From assembly GCA_963747535.1 (NCBI GenBank), contig CAVVFX010000025.1, positions 124,001 through 188,000 on the forward strand: a stretch of DNA of 64,000 nt. Reading direction: 5' to 3'. The translations under genes and the position numbers were made by a program. The number at the start of each line of letters is the position of its first letter. The first letter of the stretch is position 1. The DNA comes from CAVVFX01 sp963747535. GTDB lineage: Bacteria > Acidobacteriota > Terriglobia > Bryobacterales > Bryobacteraceae. The notes beneath the pieces are model-generated. The model made no database searches, was not told where the DNA came from, and worked only from the letters and a program-made list of their open reading frames with translations. This document shows positions 43,940 to 53,046 of this stretch, in pieces.

Positions 43940-46900
43940 CTACCAGTGCAGGCGCAGCGCGAACTGGATCTGGCGCGCATTACCCACGATGCTGGTGATG
44001 GTCCCGGCCGCCGCCGATCCGATGCTGGTGCTGGGGTAGGCGAAATTGGGCTTGTTCAGGATATTGAAGAACTCGCCGCGGAAGGTCAGACCGAACTTTT
44101 CCGTGATCCGAAAGTCTTTGTGCACGCCGAAGTCCCAGGACCAGTATCCAGGTGCGATCATCACGTTCCGGCCCGCATTGCCGAAGGTGTAGATCGGGGG
44201 CGTCACGTAACAGGAGGTCTGAAACCATAGATGCACCGTTTCCTGCGACGACGGCAACGCACCGTTGCAGATGCGGTTGGGATACTGAGTGGTCCCGGTG
44301 TTCGAAGTGGCCGTAGCCATGGTCAGCGTGCCGGGAGGGCCGGTCTGCGCCTGGAAAATGCTGTCGGCCTGCCAGCCCCCCAACAGACCGTTCAACACGC
44401 CGCTTGCATTGCTCAGGAACTGGCGCCCATGGCCAACCGGTATATCGTATATGCCGTTGAAGGTGACCCGGTGCGAGAAGTTGAAATCGGCGAGACCGTA
44501 CTCGGCCCGAACGTCCAGCGGGTTCTGCACGTTGCTACGCGACTCGGCCGAGGCCGAATTCCCGCCGCCACCCATGTCGAGGGCGCGGCTGTAAGTGTAC
44601 GAGGCATTGAACATAAGGCCGCGGGCGAAGCGCTTTTCGGCGGAAAGCTGGAGCGCGTTGTAGTTGGAAATGCCGTCCGGCTCCCAGGCGGAGATGGAAG
44701 AATACTGTGGGTACGGTTGACGCGGAGCGACGGCGCCCGGTCCCGGAGTCGCGACATCTTCGTTGAGCGCGATGTACAGGTGGTCGCCGTGCGAGCCTAC
44801 GTAGGAAGCATGGACCACCAGCGACTGCGTGAGTTCGCGTTCCACCGAGAAATTCCATTGCTGCATGTTCGAATTCAACCCTTGCGGCGGGATGTACACC
44901 ACCGACGGCAGGTTCGTCGGCGAGAGCGTATTGGGAATGCCGTTCTCGGTATTCAGGCAGGGAACCGTACTCGTGCACGAAGCGGCATACGACTGCGAGA
45001 AGGGATAGTTGATGAACAGGCGGGCAGAACCGCCGGTGCCCTGCTCGTTGAAGTAGTAGAGCCCGTACCCGGTGCGTATCACCGTCTTGTCACCGATCCG
45101 GTATGCCAGGCCGAGACGCGGCGAAAAGTTATCATGGTGCACATTCATGAGGGCGCGCGACGCGCCGTTCTGCCCCGCGAGGGCGATGGTGCCCGGCCCC
45201 GGCATGAAGTCCGACTGCCGGTTATAGCGCTCCGTGGGCCAGCCAAACAGATCCCAGCGCACACCCATCGTGACGGTAAGGCGCTGCGTGGCGCGCCACT
45301 GATCCTGCCAGAACAGGCCGCCTTCGGTGTAGCTCATATACGGCACTCCATCGGGCAGGGAGACTTTGGACGAGCTTGCCGGCAGACCCAGCAGAAAATC
45401 CGCCCAGGGATTGCCTGTACCCGACGTCGATGAAGGGTTATTCGAGTAGGTTCCGGTGTAGGTGAGCGCTCCGGCGGGGCTGGTGAGTTGGAAGAACCCG
45501 AAGTCGTTATGCACCACACTGCCGCCGAACTTCATGTAATGCTTGCCGCTCGTATAAGAAAGCGTGTCGCTGAACTGCAAGGTATTCTGCGGCACGATTT
45601 CCGGCACCGAATTTGAGCTGCTCGTTCCCGTGTAGCCCGATAGACTCAACACGGCCAGGCCGGAGCCTTCATAAGTGGTGTTGGAGCCCTCCAGGCCGAG
45701 CTTCTGCGATGTGTAGTTGCCGATGTCAGCGGGCGTTACGTCCAGATACCAGCGCGTGTAACCGAGGGCGACCTGATTGACCAGCGTCGGCGAAAAGGTG
45801 TGGATCTCCTGCAAGGTCGCCTGCGTGCTGGGCGCGTGATTCACCCGCTGCGAGCTGCCCACGAAGGCGAGGGGATTGAGCACTCCGTTCTTCTCGAGTG
45901 GGAAATCCTGAGGCAGGTTTTCATCGGCGCCGCCGTAAGTGTAGCGCGCGAACATGCTGTCCTTTTCCGAAAACACCTGATCCAGGCGTCCGTCCCACTC
46001 ATTCTGCGTCTGTATGGTCAGTTGATTGAGGCGCAAGTTATTGACTACGCCGGGCAGATTCGGCAGAGGGAAAACCTGCAGCAGGTTTATGCCGACCGGG
46101 TCGAACCGGCTGCTGGGTATGACGTTGCCCGGGAAGGGCTGACGCGTGTTGGTGGCCGCGTTGTAGGTGGCGGGATCGTAGACCGTGGCGACACCGTTGT
46201 AGTTACCGGAGCGCATGGCCGCGGTCGGCTCGCTATCGATCGCGGTGGCGGACGAGTGCAGCCGCTGGCCCTGGTAATCGGCAAAAAAGAAAGTCTTGTT
46301 CTTCCGTATGGGCCCGCCGATGGACGCGCCGAACTGGTTTTGCTGGAAGGGCGGTTTCACCCCGTCGAAGTACCCTCGGGAATCGAAATCCTGGTTGCGC
46401 AGGAACTCGAAGGCCGAGCCATGAATCTGGTTGGAACCGGAGCGGGTAATCACGTTGACTACCGCACCGCCGGTGGCGAATTCCGCGTCGGTGTTGGCTA
46501 CCTGGATTTTGAACTCGCCGATGCTCTCCAGGTTCGGAAAGACCTTTATGGTACCAACGACCTGGTCGCGGTCGTCCAGGCCGTCGATCATGAACAGGTT
46601 GAAGGAGCCGCGCGCGCCGGAAGTGGTGATCTCGGCGCCGTCGCGCTGGGTTTCGTTGCCGCCTTTGGACTGCCGAATACCGCCTACCGGTCCCGGCGTG
46701 GTGCCCGGCACCAGCAGCGCGAGTTGCGAGAAGTTACGGCCATTCAACGGGAGCTGATCGATCGAGGTCTGGGTAATTACGTTGCCCACCTCCACCGATT
46801 CGGTGTTGAGCAGCGGCGCGGCGCCCTCGACGTTCACCTGCTGTTGGACAGCACCCACCTGCAGTTTGAAGTTCTGTTGCACTACCTGCTGGATATCGAG

Positions 46901-47182
46901 GTTCAGTCCCTTCGCGACCGCGGTGCTGAATCCCGTGGCCGAGACCTCGATGGTATAGACGCCGGGTTTGAGAAGCGACGCGGTGTAATATCCATCGCCA
47001 CCGCTGGTGCGGGTCTCCGAGACGCCGGTATTCTCTTCGGTCACCTTCACGCTGGCATTGGGCACTGCGGCGCCCGCGGGATCGGTCACCTGACCGGAAA
47101 ACGTGCCGGTGGCATTCACCTGCGCCCACAGAGGCACTGTGCTCAGCAAGGTGCATAAGACTGCGAATCGCCGTAACGACAT
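43940..47182 (-). CDS. TonB-dependent-receptor-like outer membrane protein (CarboxypepD_reg N-domain)
   Basis: 1,080 residues; GAGGAGG before the ATG at 47182. Signal peptide MSLRRFAVLCTLLSTVPLWA, then a carboxypeptidase-regulatory beta-sandwich (~25-110: GTFSGQVTDPAGAAVPNASV, TSGGDGYYTASLLKPGVYTI). A plug domain follows (ITQTSIDQLPLNGRNFSQLA, FMIDGLDDRDQV, GGAVVNVITRSGSNQIHG), then a long barrel ending in QIQFALRLHW, whose terminal aromatic residue is the outer-membrane assembly signal. These Oar-like receptors are greatly expanded in Acidobacteriota and are thought to import glycan fragments or bind peptides. No SusD-like partner was seen. It follows the M48 gene on the same strand after 132 bp. 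Confidence 0.93.
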   Translation of the reverse strand: MSLRRFAVLCTLLSTVPLWAQVNATGTFSGQVTDPAGAAVPNASVKVTEENTGVSETRTSGGDGYYTASLLKPGVYTIEVSATGFSTAVAKGLNLDIQQVVQQNFKLQVGAVQQQVNVEGAAPLLNTESVEVGNVITQTSIDQLPLNGRNFSQLALLVPGTTPGPVGGIRQSKGGNETQRDGAEITTSGARGSFNLFMIDGLDDRDQVVGTIKVFPNLESIGEFKIQVANTDAEFATGGAVVNVITRSGSNQIHGSAFEFLRNQDFDSRGYFDGVKPPFQQNQFGASIGGPIRKNKTFFFADYQGQRLHSSATAIDSEPTAAMRSGNYNGVATVYDPATYNAATNTRQPFPGNVIPSSRFDPVGINLLQVFPLPNLPGVVNNLRLNQLTIQTQNEWDGRLDQVFSEKDSMFARYTYGGADENLPQDFPLEKNGVLNPLAFVGSSQRVNHAPSTQATLQEIHTFSPTLVNQVALGYTRWYLDVTPADIGNYTSQKLGLEGSNTTYEGSGLAVLSLSGYTGTSSSNSVPEIVPQNTLQFSDTLSYTSGKHYMKFGGSVVHNDFGFFQLTSPAGALTYTGTYSNNPSSTSGTGNPWADFLLGLPASSSKVSLPDGVPYMSYTEGGLFWQDQWRATQRLTVTMGVRWDLFGWPTERYNRQSDFMPGPGTIALAGQNGASRALMNVHHDNFSPRLGLAYRIGDKTVIRTGYGLYYFNEQGTGGSARLFINYPFSQSYAASCTSTVPCLNTENGIPNTLSPTNLPSVVYIPPQGLNSNMQQWNFSVERELTQSLVVHASYVGSHGDHLYIALNEDVATPGPGAVAPRQPYPQYSSISAWEPDGISNYNALQLSAEKRFARGLMFNASYTYSRALDMGGGGNSASAESRSNVQNPLDVRAEYGLADFNFSHRVTFNGIYDIPVGHGRQFLSNASGVLNGLLGGWQADSIFQAQTGPPGTLTMATATSNTGTTQYPNRICNGALPSSQETVHLWFQTSCYVTPPIYTFGNAGRNVMIAPGYWSWDFGVHKDFRITEKFGLTFRGEFFNILNKPNFAYPSTSIGSAAAGTITSIVGNARQIQFALRLHW

Positions 47183-47314
47183 GGTTAAACCTCCTCCTCA
47201 CCGTGCGGCCGGGTGATCCCCCAACCGATGATTATGCCCATACTACACTTTTTTATCGGTTTGGCAAGCGCCGAAGTTTGTCTTACGTTTGCTAGCTCCC
47301 AGCGGTAAATAGCG

Positions 47315-48346
47315 CTAGTTTGAACTGTCGTCGCGGCGTTTCAGAGTTGGACGCTCGTCCGAGTCAGTACCCGGCTTGGTGTCGCTTCCGGTATTGTCGT
47401 CGACCTGACCGCCCCCGGAATTGGGATTACGGCGCAGCCGCGGACGGTTAGAGTCTTTGGAATCGTCGACCTTGCGATGGTTTTCGAGCACAAACAGACG
47501 GGCCTTCACGTCGTTGAACTCGGAGGTTGTGAGCACGTATTCCGGCTTGGCTTTAAGTAAACGCTGAATGTTCGCCTGGGCTATTTTGATCCTGTCTTCG
47601 GTGGGTGGATGCGTCGAAAAAACCTTCGACATCGTACCTGGCTTTTTCTTCTCCAGCGTTTCGATCTTCTCGAAGAAATCGACGAAAGCTGAAGGGTCGT
47701 AGCCGGCCTTGTACATGTATTGGAGACCCAGAAGATCGGCCTCCTTCTCCATACCGCGCGAAAAACTCAGGAAGGTTAGAGGAATCGCCAGGTGCGCGCC
47801 TTGATAGATAGCGTAGCCAACCCAGCCGCCCACGAAGATCAGCGGGATGCTGCCGTATTGCATCAATTGCGCCTTAGTGGCGCTCCTCGTACCGTGCCGG
47901 GCAGCCACGTGGCCAATCTCATGAGCCATCACTCCGGCCAGTTCCGCTTCATTCTCCGTCTTCAGAATCAGTCCGGTGTTCACGAAGAAGAATCCGCCGG
48001 GAAGCGCGAACGCGTTGACCTCCGCTGACTGGATTACCTTGATGGTGAAAGGAACCTTGGCGTCCGAGTTCCGGACCAGGTTCTGCCCCAACCGGTTGAC
48101 GTACTCCGCGACTGTCGGGTCGTCCAGCATCTTGGATTGCCGCTCGACCTCCTGGGCCAGTTGTTTGCCCAGGGCGATCTCTTTATCCAGTGAGTAGAAA
48201 TTGACGCCTTTACCGACGTCACGATTGCCGATTTCGTCCGGATCCTTCTCCTTATTGTCGGCCAGACTGCACGGAACGAACGAGAGTGACGCGGCGACTC
48301 CCAGCAACGCCAGTCCGGCGCGCCCGCGAAAGCGGAACCTCGTCAT
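47315..48346 (-). CDS. M48 family metalloprotease
   Basis: 343 residues from the ATG at 48346 (AGGAG about 8 nt upstream); the longer frame to 48598 is unsupported. Signal peptide MTRFRFRGRAGLALLGVAAS. HEIGH at 142-146 with preceding AELAGVMA, third ligand Glu202 in SRGMEKEADLLGLQYMYKAG, and VFSTHPPTEDRIKIAQ mark the M48 family, near the periplasmic quality-control proteases BepA and LoiP. The C-terminal ~70 residues are disordered and acidic/basic (KVDDSKDSN, DTKPGTDSD). Expected to act on envelope proteins. Divergent from the symporter gene. Confidence 0.92.
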   Translation of the reverse strand: MTRFRFRGRAGLALLGVAASLSFVPCSLADNKEKDPDEIGNRDVGKGVNFYSLDKEIALGKQLAQEVERQSKMLDDPTVAEYVNRLGQNLVRNSDAKVPFTIKVIQSAEVNAFALPGGFFFVNTGLILKTENEAELAGVMAHEIGHVAARHGTRSATKAQLMQYGSIPLIFVGGWVGYAIYQGAHLAIPLTFLSFSRGMEKEADLLGLQYMYKAGYDPSAFVDFFEKIETLEKKKPGTMSKVFSTHPPTEDRIKIAQANIQRLLKAKPEYVLTTSEFNDVKARLFVLENHRKVDDSKDSNRPRLRRNPNSGGGQVDDNTGSDTKPGTDSDERPTLKRRDDSSN

Positions 48347-48633
48347 GCAGAATGCTCCTGATTGAATTGTGAACCTATTGGCGTCAATCGGCAAGCCTTT
48401 TCGTACGGACGGAGCACTCTCGTATCCAGACGGCCGCGAATCAATTTCTAACGGCGTGGAGTATTGTTCCGGCTGCAATTTAGCGCTCACTAAGGTCAGG
48501 CCGCCGGTGGTGATGCTGTTACACGAGCCGGCAAAGCGTCGATGGAGAGGCTCATTACCAGTCCGGTGCTCGCGCTGTAGTGCCGTCTTGCCATCCACCC
48601 CGGTAGATATGCAACCATTCGGAAAGACTTCCT

Positions 48634-50205
48634 ATGATGAGCCTGCGGTTCGTGGACGCGGCGGTGGTGTTCGCCTACCTGATCGGACTGACGTTGTTTG
48701 GCCTGCGCTTCGCGCGGCGCCAGACGTCGACGGATGCGTACTTCGTGGCCAAACGATCGATTCCTCCCTGGGCTATGGGGATCTCGATTCTGACGACGTT
48801 CATCACCAGCGTGACGTTCATCGCTTATCCGGGCTCGTCATACGGAAAGGATTGGTCGCTGCTGGTTCCGGGCTTCATGATCCTGGTGATCCTCGTGCTG
48901 GTCGGTTCGATTATTATCCCCTTCTACCGGCACGAAGTCGGGATGAGCGCCTACGAGTATTTCGGAAAGCGCTTCGGCCAACCGACGCGCGTCTATACTG
49001 CGCTCGCGTTCGCGGCGGGGCATTTCTCCAAGATGGGCTTCGTCCTCTACCTCGCGGCGTTGACGATCAACAGCATGACGGGTTGGAGCATCGAGCAGAT
49101 TATCGTCGCGGTCGGTACGCTGACTATTCTTTACACCTTGAAAGGCGGACTGGAGGCGGTGATCTGGACCGACTTCGTGCAGGGGATCATTTTGTGGGTG
49201 GGTATTTTGACCTGTCTGGGCTATCTGCTTTTTCTGCCGCCGGGCGGACCGGCCGCCGTTTTTCACGTGGCGGCGATGAATCATAAATTCAGCTTCGGCT
49301 CTACCAATTGGGATTTCAGCCAACAGACCATCCCTGTCCTCCTGATCTACGGATTTTTCTGGTACCTGCAGAAATACACCGCGGACCAAACGGTAGTGCA
49401 GCGGTATCTGGTGGCCAAGACGGACCGCTCCGCGTTGCAGGGCGTGGCGCTCGGGGCCACGCTGTGTGTTCCGGTATGGTCTCTTTTTATGTTGATCGGC
49501 ACCTGCACGTGGGCCTTCTACAGACTGACCAGCGAGAAACTTCCCGGGTATGTGAAGGCGGCCGACCAGGTGTTCCCGCACTTCCTGGCCACGCACCTGC
49601 CGCCTGGAGTCGGCGGCGTGATCATGGCCGCTCTGATTGGCTCGTCGATGTGTGCCCTGGCCAGCGATCTGAACAGTCTCTCTTCGGTGGGAGTCGCCGA
49701 CCTTTATCCCATGTTGCGGCCAAAGGCCAATGACCAGCAGCGGTTGCGAATGGGCAAATACCTGGTTGCGGGTTGTGGAATCGCGTGTGTCGCGACAGCA
49801 CTTCTTCTGGCGCAGACGAAGGGGTCGGCGCTCTCGATGTGGTTCACTGTATCCGCCATCGCCAGCGGGGGCCTGGCGGGCCTTTGGGCGCTGGCATTCC
49901 TGACTACCAGGGGCTCGCGACGGGGCGTGTATTTCGGGATCGTCGTGACACTGATCTTCACGATTTGGGCAAGCCTCACTTTGCCGGGCAAGCGCGTGGT
50001 CAACCTGGGCGCGTGGAACTTCCCATGGCACGACTACATGATCGGCGCCATCGGGCATATGCTGCTCTTTGTGTTCGGGTATGTGGGCAGCCTGATCTGG
50101 CCGGATCGCGATGCCGCCGGCGAGCGTCTCCGGCAAATCACGTTATGGAGTTGGCTTCGCTCGCAGCGCGCCCAGGCTTTCGCAGTGAGAAAAGTCTCCC
50201 CCTGA
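48634..50205 (+). CDS. sodium:solute symporter (SSS family)
   Basis: 523 residues, about 13 membrane helices. Family marks: AYLIGLTLFGLRFARRQTST, TDAYFVAKRSIPPWAMGISI, FITSVTFIAYPGSSYGKDWS, MSAYEYFGKRFG and GGVIMAALIGSSMCALASDL (sodium-site helix), then SDLNSLSSVGVADLYPML. The nearest well-known relatives carry sialic acid, sugars or inositol; a sugar-like substrate would fit the sialidase-like genes elsewhere in the window. Two ATGs in tandem (48634, 48637) follow a GGAAAG site; either may be used. Confidence 0.92.
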   Translation: MMSLRFVDAAVVFAYLIGLTLFGLRFARRQTSTDAYFVAKRSIPPWAMGISILTTFITSVTFIAYPGSSYGKDWSLLVPGFMILVILVLVGSIIIPFYRHEVGMSAYEYFGKRFGQPTRVYTALAFAAGHFSKMGFVLYLAALTINSMTGWSIEQIIVAVGTLTILYTLKGGLEAVIWTDFVQGIILWVGILTCLGYLLFLPPGGPAAVFHVAAMNHKFSFGSTNWDFSQQTIPVLLIYGFFWYLQKYTADQTVVQRYLVAKTDRSALQGVALGATLCVPVWSLFMLIGTCTWAFYRLTSEKLPGYVKAADQVFPHFLATHLPPGVGGVIMAALIGSSMCALASDLNSLSSVGVADLYPMLRPKANDQQRLRMGKYLVAGCGIACVATALLLAQTKGSALSMWFTVSAIASGGLAGLWALAFLTTRGSRRGVYFGIVVTLIFTIWASLTLPGKRVVNLGAWNFPWHDYMIGAIGHMLLFVFGYVGSLIWPDRDAAGERLRQITLWSWLRSQRAQAFAVRKVSP

Positions 50206-50320
50206 CTGCAATTGTGCCCGCGCCTCGCGATCGTTCGCCACATTGTACCTCCACCGGTAAGCGTTACACGGCCAAATGCCGCATTGCCCCGACTATCGGC
50301 TACAAGATGACTTCTCATTA

Positions 50321-50713
50321 CTAATCCGGAACCTTATCGAAGAAAACGATCTCCTTCATTGGGTAATGCTTACGGTTTCGCGTCCACAGTTCGGCGCCGT
50401 TTGCCACCACAGCTGCGGCGATTAAGGCGTCCGGCACCTCGACGGCATGACTCCGGCGATACCTCTGGATATAGAACCCCGCCTGGCGACCCGCTGCTTC
50501 ATCGATCGGAGCACACGTCAGTGCCAGGAATAGATTCGTCAGAGCTTCGTACTCCTTTGGCTTGGCGCCTGCCCAGAGTTCCGCTACGCTGACCGGCGAA
50601 TACAGCACCACATGGTCGGAGTTACTCAACGCAATCCAGTTTGCCACGATATCTGCGTCCCTGCCACGAGAGACCTCAATCAGGATGTCCGAATCGACCA
50701 GAACGATCTTCAT
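50321..50713 (-). CDS. PIN-domain toxin, VapC-like
   Basis: A 130-residue PIN nuclease. Acidic residues in the family order: Asp in VLVDSDILIEVSRG, Glu in SVAELWAGAKP, Asp in EVPDALIAAAVVANGAELWT, with RNRKHYPMKEI after. These hold Mg2+ for RNA cleavage; VapC toxins usually cut tRNA or rRNA. Its start overlaps the antitoxin stop by 4 nt (ATGA), so translation is coupled. It converges on the symporter gene with a 115-bp gap. Confidence 0.9.
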   Translation of the reverse strand: MKIVLVDSDILIEVSRGRDADIVANWIALSNSDHVVLYSPVSVAELWAGAKPKEYEALTNLFLALTCAPIDEAAGRQAGFYIQRYRRSHAVEVPDALIAAAVVANGAELWTRNRKHYPMKEIVFFDKVPD

Positions 50714-50961
50714 TCTTGGAGGCTGTCCAATCGAGATCCCCGGCGAAGGCTTTGGACGTACTCCACGCTGTCAGGCATGCCGGGCCGTTTTCGACTGCCA
50801 ACGAATTCCTGCATGGCCTTTTTCTGCTCGTCCCGCCTTCCGAGGTATCGTTCGCGGGCAGCTTCCCGCACCAGTTCTGAGACGGTCGTCTTCCGGGCTC
50901 GCGCACGTTCGTGAAGGGCTTTCCAGAGGTTATCATCCAGGTAAAGCTGTGTCCGCCGCAT
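50710..50961 (-). CDS. ribbon-helix-helix antitoxin, VapB-like
   Basis: 83 residues from the ATG at 50961 (alternative ATG at 50973). The N-terminus MRRTQLYLDDNLWKALHERA with TTVSELVREAARERYLG is a ribbon-helix-helix DNA-binding domain; the C-terminal ~40 residues (KKAMQEFVGSRKRPGMPD, YVQSLRRGSRLDSLQE) are the toxin-binding tail. No Shine-Dalgarno site precedes the start; a TATGAT box only about 8 bp upstream suggests a leaderless message. An inverted repeat just above it is a likely operator. Confidence 0.88.
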   Translation of the reverse strand: MRRTQLYLDDNLWKALHERARARKTTVSELVREAARERYLGRRDEQKKAMQEFVGSRKRPGMPDSVEYVQSLRRGSRLDSLQE

Positions 50962-50973
50962 AGTGTATATCAT

Positions 50974-50991
50974 ACATCGTTGCGACGATGT
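50974..50991. promoter_or_regulatory. probable antitoxin operator (palindrome)
   Basis: Perfect 7-bp arms ACATCGT and ACGATGT with a TGCG centre, 13 bp before the antitoxin start and directly upstream of its TATGAT box (50969-50974). VapB-type proteins bind such inverted repeats to repress their own operon. Confidence 0.65.
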
Positions 50992-51095
50992 AGGCCCGGT
51001 CGAAAGCAAACTGAAGCCGACTTATCATTGCTAATTCCGTGGACGGCGTTTCACGGGAGGAATACGGCCCCAGCGCTCTCGGGTGGGCGGAACAT

Positions 51096-51416
51096 CTAAG
51101 CTTCCAGCTTCCGCCGTAGCTCGGGCGAGACCCAATAGACGTGGATTTTTCCGTCCAGCGTTTGCGACGACTTAATCAGCCCGTTGTGCTTGAGGGTCTC
51201 CAGAATATGGTCAATAATCCGCATCGGCTGCCTCAGTTCTGGCGCTATCGCAAAGTTTGAGGAGTGCTGCTCCAACACCAAGAATCTAGCCACATCCGCA
51301 CAAAGCTTCCCGTAATCGGGAACCGACACTTTTACGAACTGGTCAAATCCATATTCGTCCTGTGATCGGCAGGTCTGCGGGCGGACGAAAAGTCGTGCCG
51401 TCCAATCGTTCTTCAC
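51096..51416 (-). CDS. hypothetical protein, possible winged-helix segment
   Basis: A 106-residue frame of unrecognised family. Its second half (RQPMRIIDHILETLKHNGLI, KSSQTLDGKIHVYWVSPELR) has the helix-turn-helix plus wing pattern of winged-helix domains. The N-terminus overlaps the neighbouring fragment in another frame, and there is no ribosome site, so it may be the back part of a frameshifted gene that starts further upstream (51343-51650). Confidence 0.4.
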   Translation of the reverse strand: MKNDWTARLFVRPQTCRSQDEYGFDQFVKVSVPDYGKLCADVARFLVLEQHSSNFAIAPELRQPMRIIDHILETLKHNGLIKSSQTLDGKIHVYWVSPELRRKLEA

Positions 51417-51650
51417 AGGGAATTCGGTCGGTACTGTTTACCTGGCGGCTCAGGTACGGGCTGAGATCTTTCACCACCCTCCACTGCTGCTTGATCGCAT
51501 CGAGATAAGGCGCTTGCACTGCCGTATTGCTGGTGGGTATCGCAGCAACGGCGTCAAAAGCCTGTCCGGACATCCGGTTGGCTAGGATCTGTGCGTACGC
51601 ATGTGCACCTTGCTCATAGGTGCGCTTCGAAAGCCGTACCGTTTCTAGGT
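51343..51650 (-). pseudogene. gene fragment, probably frameshifted
   Basis: A reading frame without a usual start codon (first ATG at 51573) that reads TVRLSKRTYEQGAHAYAQIL, then AVAAIPTSNTAVQAPYLDAI and QQWRVVKDLSPYLSRQ before ending at 51343. Composition looks protein-coding, and the next frame continues with a plausible C-terminus (51096-51416). Read together they look like a decayed gene of about 180 residues. Family unknown. Confidence 0.35.
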
Positions 51651-52070
51651 TTAAGACCGATTCATTAGCCTCCTCACCGCAAGGAAGTACAAGTGGCCGC
51701 TAGCAAGGTCAATAGACCGTCCCTTCACGTGAACTGCCTTGTGAAGAAACACCACTCGAGCGGCGTGAGCCGGGACAGCGCAATCTAACGGAAGAAGAAC
51801 ATCCTCCTCTTGTGCTTGATAATTCCCGACCATAGGCGTGAGTCTCAGTATACAGCGGTGGCGTGGGATGCAGCCCCGGATTACTCCCGTGAAGTCAAAT
51901 AGGGATCGATAATCGCCCTTCCATTCTCCGATCCACCTGGCCGAATTGCCATTTTGCATCCCTACCGGTTGATCGGTCTGTGCACCTTCCAGACTGACCC
52001 GCTTGCCAGTGACCAGCCCTTCCCCCGTTTCTGTCGCTTCATCCCAACAACCTAGGCGCCGCCGTGTCAA
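51651..52070 (-). CDS. hypothetical protein
   Basis: A 139-residue frame without recognised domain. The mid part (GCIPRHRCILRLTPMVGNYQ, EEDVLLPLDCAVPAHAARVV) has alternating hydrophobic residues suggestive of beta structure. No clear ribosome site, and it borders decayed DNA and repeats; it may be a remnant. Low certainty that it is expressed. Confidence 0.3.
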   Translation of the reverse strand: MTRRRLGCWDEATETGEGLVTGKRVSLEGAQTDQPVGMQNGNSARWIGEWKGDYRSLFDFTGVIRGCIPRHRCILRLTPMVGNYQAQEEDVLLPLDCAVPAHAARVVFLHKAVHVKGRSIDLASGHLYFLAVRRLMNRS

Positions 52071-52349
52071 AAACCTTGCCCTCGTGTGTCAACCTGAAAG
52101 CAGAACGGCCAAGGTGTGCCGTCTGAAGGTCGCCCGCCCGCGACTTTTTTGAAATTTGAGGAGTGCCATTTTGCCGACGTTACTCGTCTTTACCGCCTCG
52201 CCTGCCGACCGTGCCGCGCCGCAGAAACTTGCAGATCGGGAAATCGCGGGATCCGCCGCCGACATCCAAAGATCCGAAACCGGTCCCGGCGTGGAACGCC
52301 CTCTTGCGCTTCTTTCATCTCCTCCCGGCATGGGTCTCGCGGCTTTGTG

Positions 52350-52985
52350 CACCCGCGCAAATTTCCGCGATCCGTGCACAGTCCTGCACAAACAAAAAGT
52401 CTCCGCCCGTGCCGAGGCCCCGCATGACCATAACAAATCATTACTACTTAGAAGGAATTGGCTTCTTCCGAAAATATCGCGCAACGCCGGTGCGAGAAGG
52501 GTGGCAAGTCACCTCAAATCTTGGACTTATCTGCGTTCATCTGTGTTCATCCCTGCGGCCCTCGGCTTTTCTCTTCTACGCCCGTACAACTCGCGCAAGC
52601 TGTGTTCGGCCCCAATTTTCATTTCCTGGGGTGACCGTGCTTTGGCGGTCAAGACTTTCGATCCGCAAGACCGCCCGCAACCCGCCCCAACCGGTGTGCA
52701 TCCGATACGCCTCAGGCCAGAAGCCAAAACGCCACGCCCAAGACTCGCATCCTCAAGCCGAACAGGGAGTTCGTTTTTCCGCTGCACGCCAGGATCGCTC
52801 CTCGCGCGCCGCCCCCACAAATTCGCGTGCATTCGCGGATTGGTGCCCACAATGTTTTCCGCGATCCGTGGACAAAAATGCACAAACCTAAAACCGCTGC
52901 CACGTGCCGCTCCCCGGATAACTAAGGCAAAAGACACCCAGTTATCAAAAAATGGCTTCGTTCCGCAAAAAACGCACTCTGCATC
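52350..52985 (+). repeat. R3 repeat copies in a long non-coding stretch
   Basis: Copy at ~52360-52480: TTTCCGCGATCCGTG, CTGCACAAAC, then AACAAATCATTACTACTTAG and AATTGGCTTC. Copy at ~52850-52975: TTTCCGCGATCCGTGGACA, ATGCACAAACC, then ATGGCTTCGTTCCGCAAAAA. They match the inverse of 17040-17400. The whole 52080-53046 spacer holds no supported gene, although one plus-strand frame stays open for almost 300 codons. Confidence 0.75.
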
Positions 52986-53046
52986 CGCGGACTGCGCCAA
53001 CGCACCTGTCAGGCGGCGAGACGGCCTTAAGTGAACCGTATTGCGT

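Noticed and set aside
45800..47158. 452-codon plus-strand frame
   Set aside because: Shadow of the TonB-receptor-like gene; composition is not protein-like.
48838..50136. 432-codon minus-strand frame
   Set aside because: Antisense to the symporter; rich in His/Arg/Gln as expected from the complement of membrane-helix codons.
52156..53034. Long plus-strand frame of about 290 codons
   Set aside because: It runs through R3 repeat copies, has no ribosome site, and encodes low-complexity sequence like the repeat elsewhere.
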